Shown here: positions 63,922 through 64,000 of the stretch, piece by piece | Layout of the letters: each line of letters opens with the position of its first letter | Position numbering within the stretch: the first letter of the stretch is position 1 | From: Limnohabitans sp. 2KL-1 | GTDB lineage: Bacteria > Pseudomonadota > Gammaproteobacteria > Burkholderiales > Burkholderiaceae_C | Reading direction: 5' to 3' | Assembly: GCF_003063435.1 (NCBI RefSeq) | Contig: NZ_NESL01000001.1 | Coordinates: 558,001-622,000, forward strand | Length of the DNA: 64,000 nucleotides | Translations under genes and position numbers: made by a program | The notes under the pieces: generated by a model | Seen by the model: only the letters and a program-made list of their open reading frames with translations | Database searches by the model: none | What the model was told of the DNA's origin: nothing

Positions 63922-64000
63922 GTCTGAGCGCGAGTCAGCCGGGCCGTCAGGTCGCCGCCTCGAAGGTCGTCTGCCGGGGCGTCCGCAGTCTTGGCGAGGT

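Noticed and set aside
63922..64000. Possible start of another gene at the right edge
   Set aside because: Only 79 bases remain and no convincing start, stop or motif is visible.

Overview
The window reads as chromosome of a betaproteobacterium, most likely Burkholderiales/Comamonadaceae (Limnohabitans- or Rhodoferax-like). The grounds are an S-adenosylhomocysteine riboswitch in front of ahcY-tlyA-metF, an aapJQMP-type amino-acid uptake operon, and the general look of prfC, pyrC and the other housekeeping proteins. This placement is by recognition, not by a database search. Almost everything from 1 to about 50 kb serves the cell surface; from 50 kb on it is mostly ordinary metabolism.

Region by region. 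1-12.1 kb: a polysaccharide locus with a truncated initiating sugar transferase, manC, wzm, wzt, a methyltransferase with a coiled coil, a two-domain glycosyltransferase, gmd, rmd and two more glycosyltransferases. The set matches an ABC-transporter-dependent D-rhamnan (A-band/common polysaccharide antigen-like) pathway. 12.1-17.7 kb: a VanZ-like protein, then a FecR-domain protein, a CHASE2 adenylate cyclase and an outer-membrane barrel in one operon, followed by a convergent CRP-type regulator. 17.7-31 kb: a perfect CRP-type operator and -10 box drive a 1038-residue S-layer-like protein. After it come two AMP-forming ligases, an unknown protein, a 2OG-Fe(II) oxygenase, a calcium-binding-repeat subtilase, a cyanophycin-synthetase-like ATP-grasp ligase and a methyltransferase. 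31-35.6 kb: a MreB homologue without mreC/mreD, but with two Cds6-like proteins and an L,D-transpeptidase, behind a palindromic operator. 35.6-38.8 kb: a methyltransferase gene split by an IS with a 10-bp target duplication. 38.9-43.1 kb: a second surface protein that begins exactly where the first one's N-terminal domain ends, next to a tyrosine recombinase. 43.2-50 kb: a short TnpB-like protein without a RuvC domain, leading a complete type I secretion operon (two ABC exporters, adaptor, TolC-like protein). 50-64 kb: a HAD phosphatase, prfC, SAH riboswitch-ahcY-tlyA-metF, an OmpW-like protein, a LysR regulator, the amino-acid ABC transporter and pyrC.

How the parts may fit together (inference): the cyclase would make cAMP, the neighbouring CRP protein would bind the TGTGA-N6-TCACA site, and the S-layer-like gene would respond. 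The type I system at 43-50 kb is the obvious exporter for the two surface proteins and the subtilase, none of which shows a signal peptide. The two parts least explained by known systems are the ligase/oxygenase/ATP-grasp/methyltransferase group behind the surface protein (21-31 kb) and the RuvC-less TnpB-like protein translationally coupled to the secretion operon (43.2 kb).
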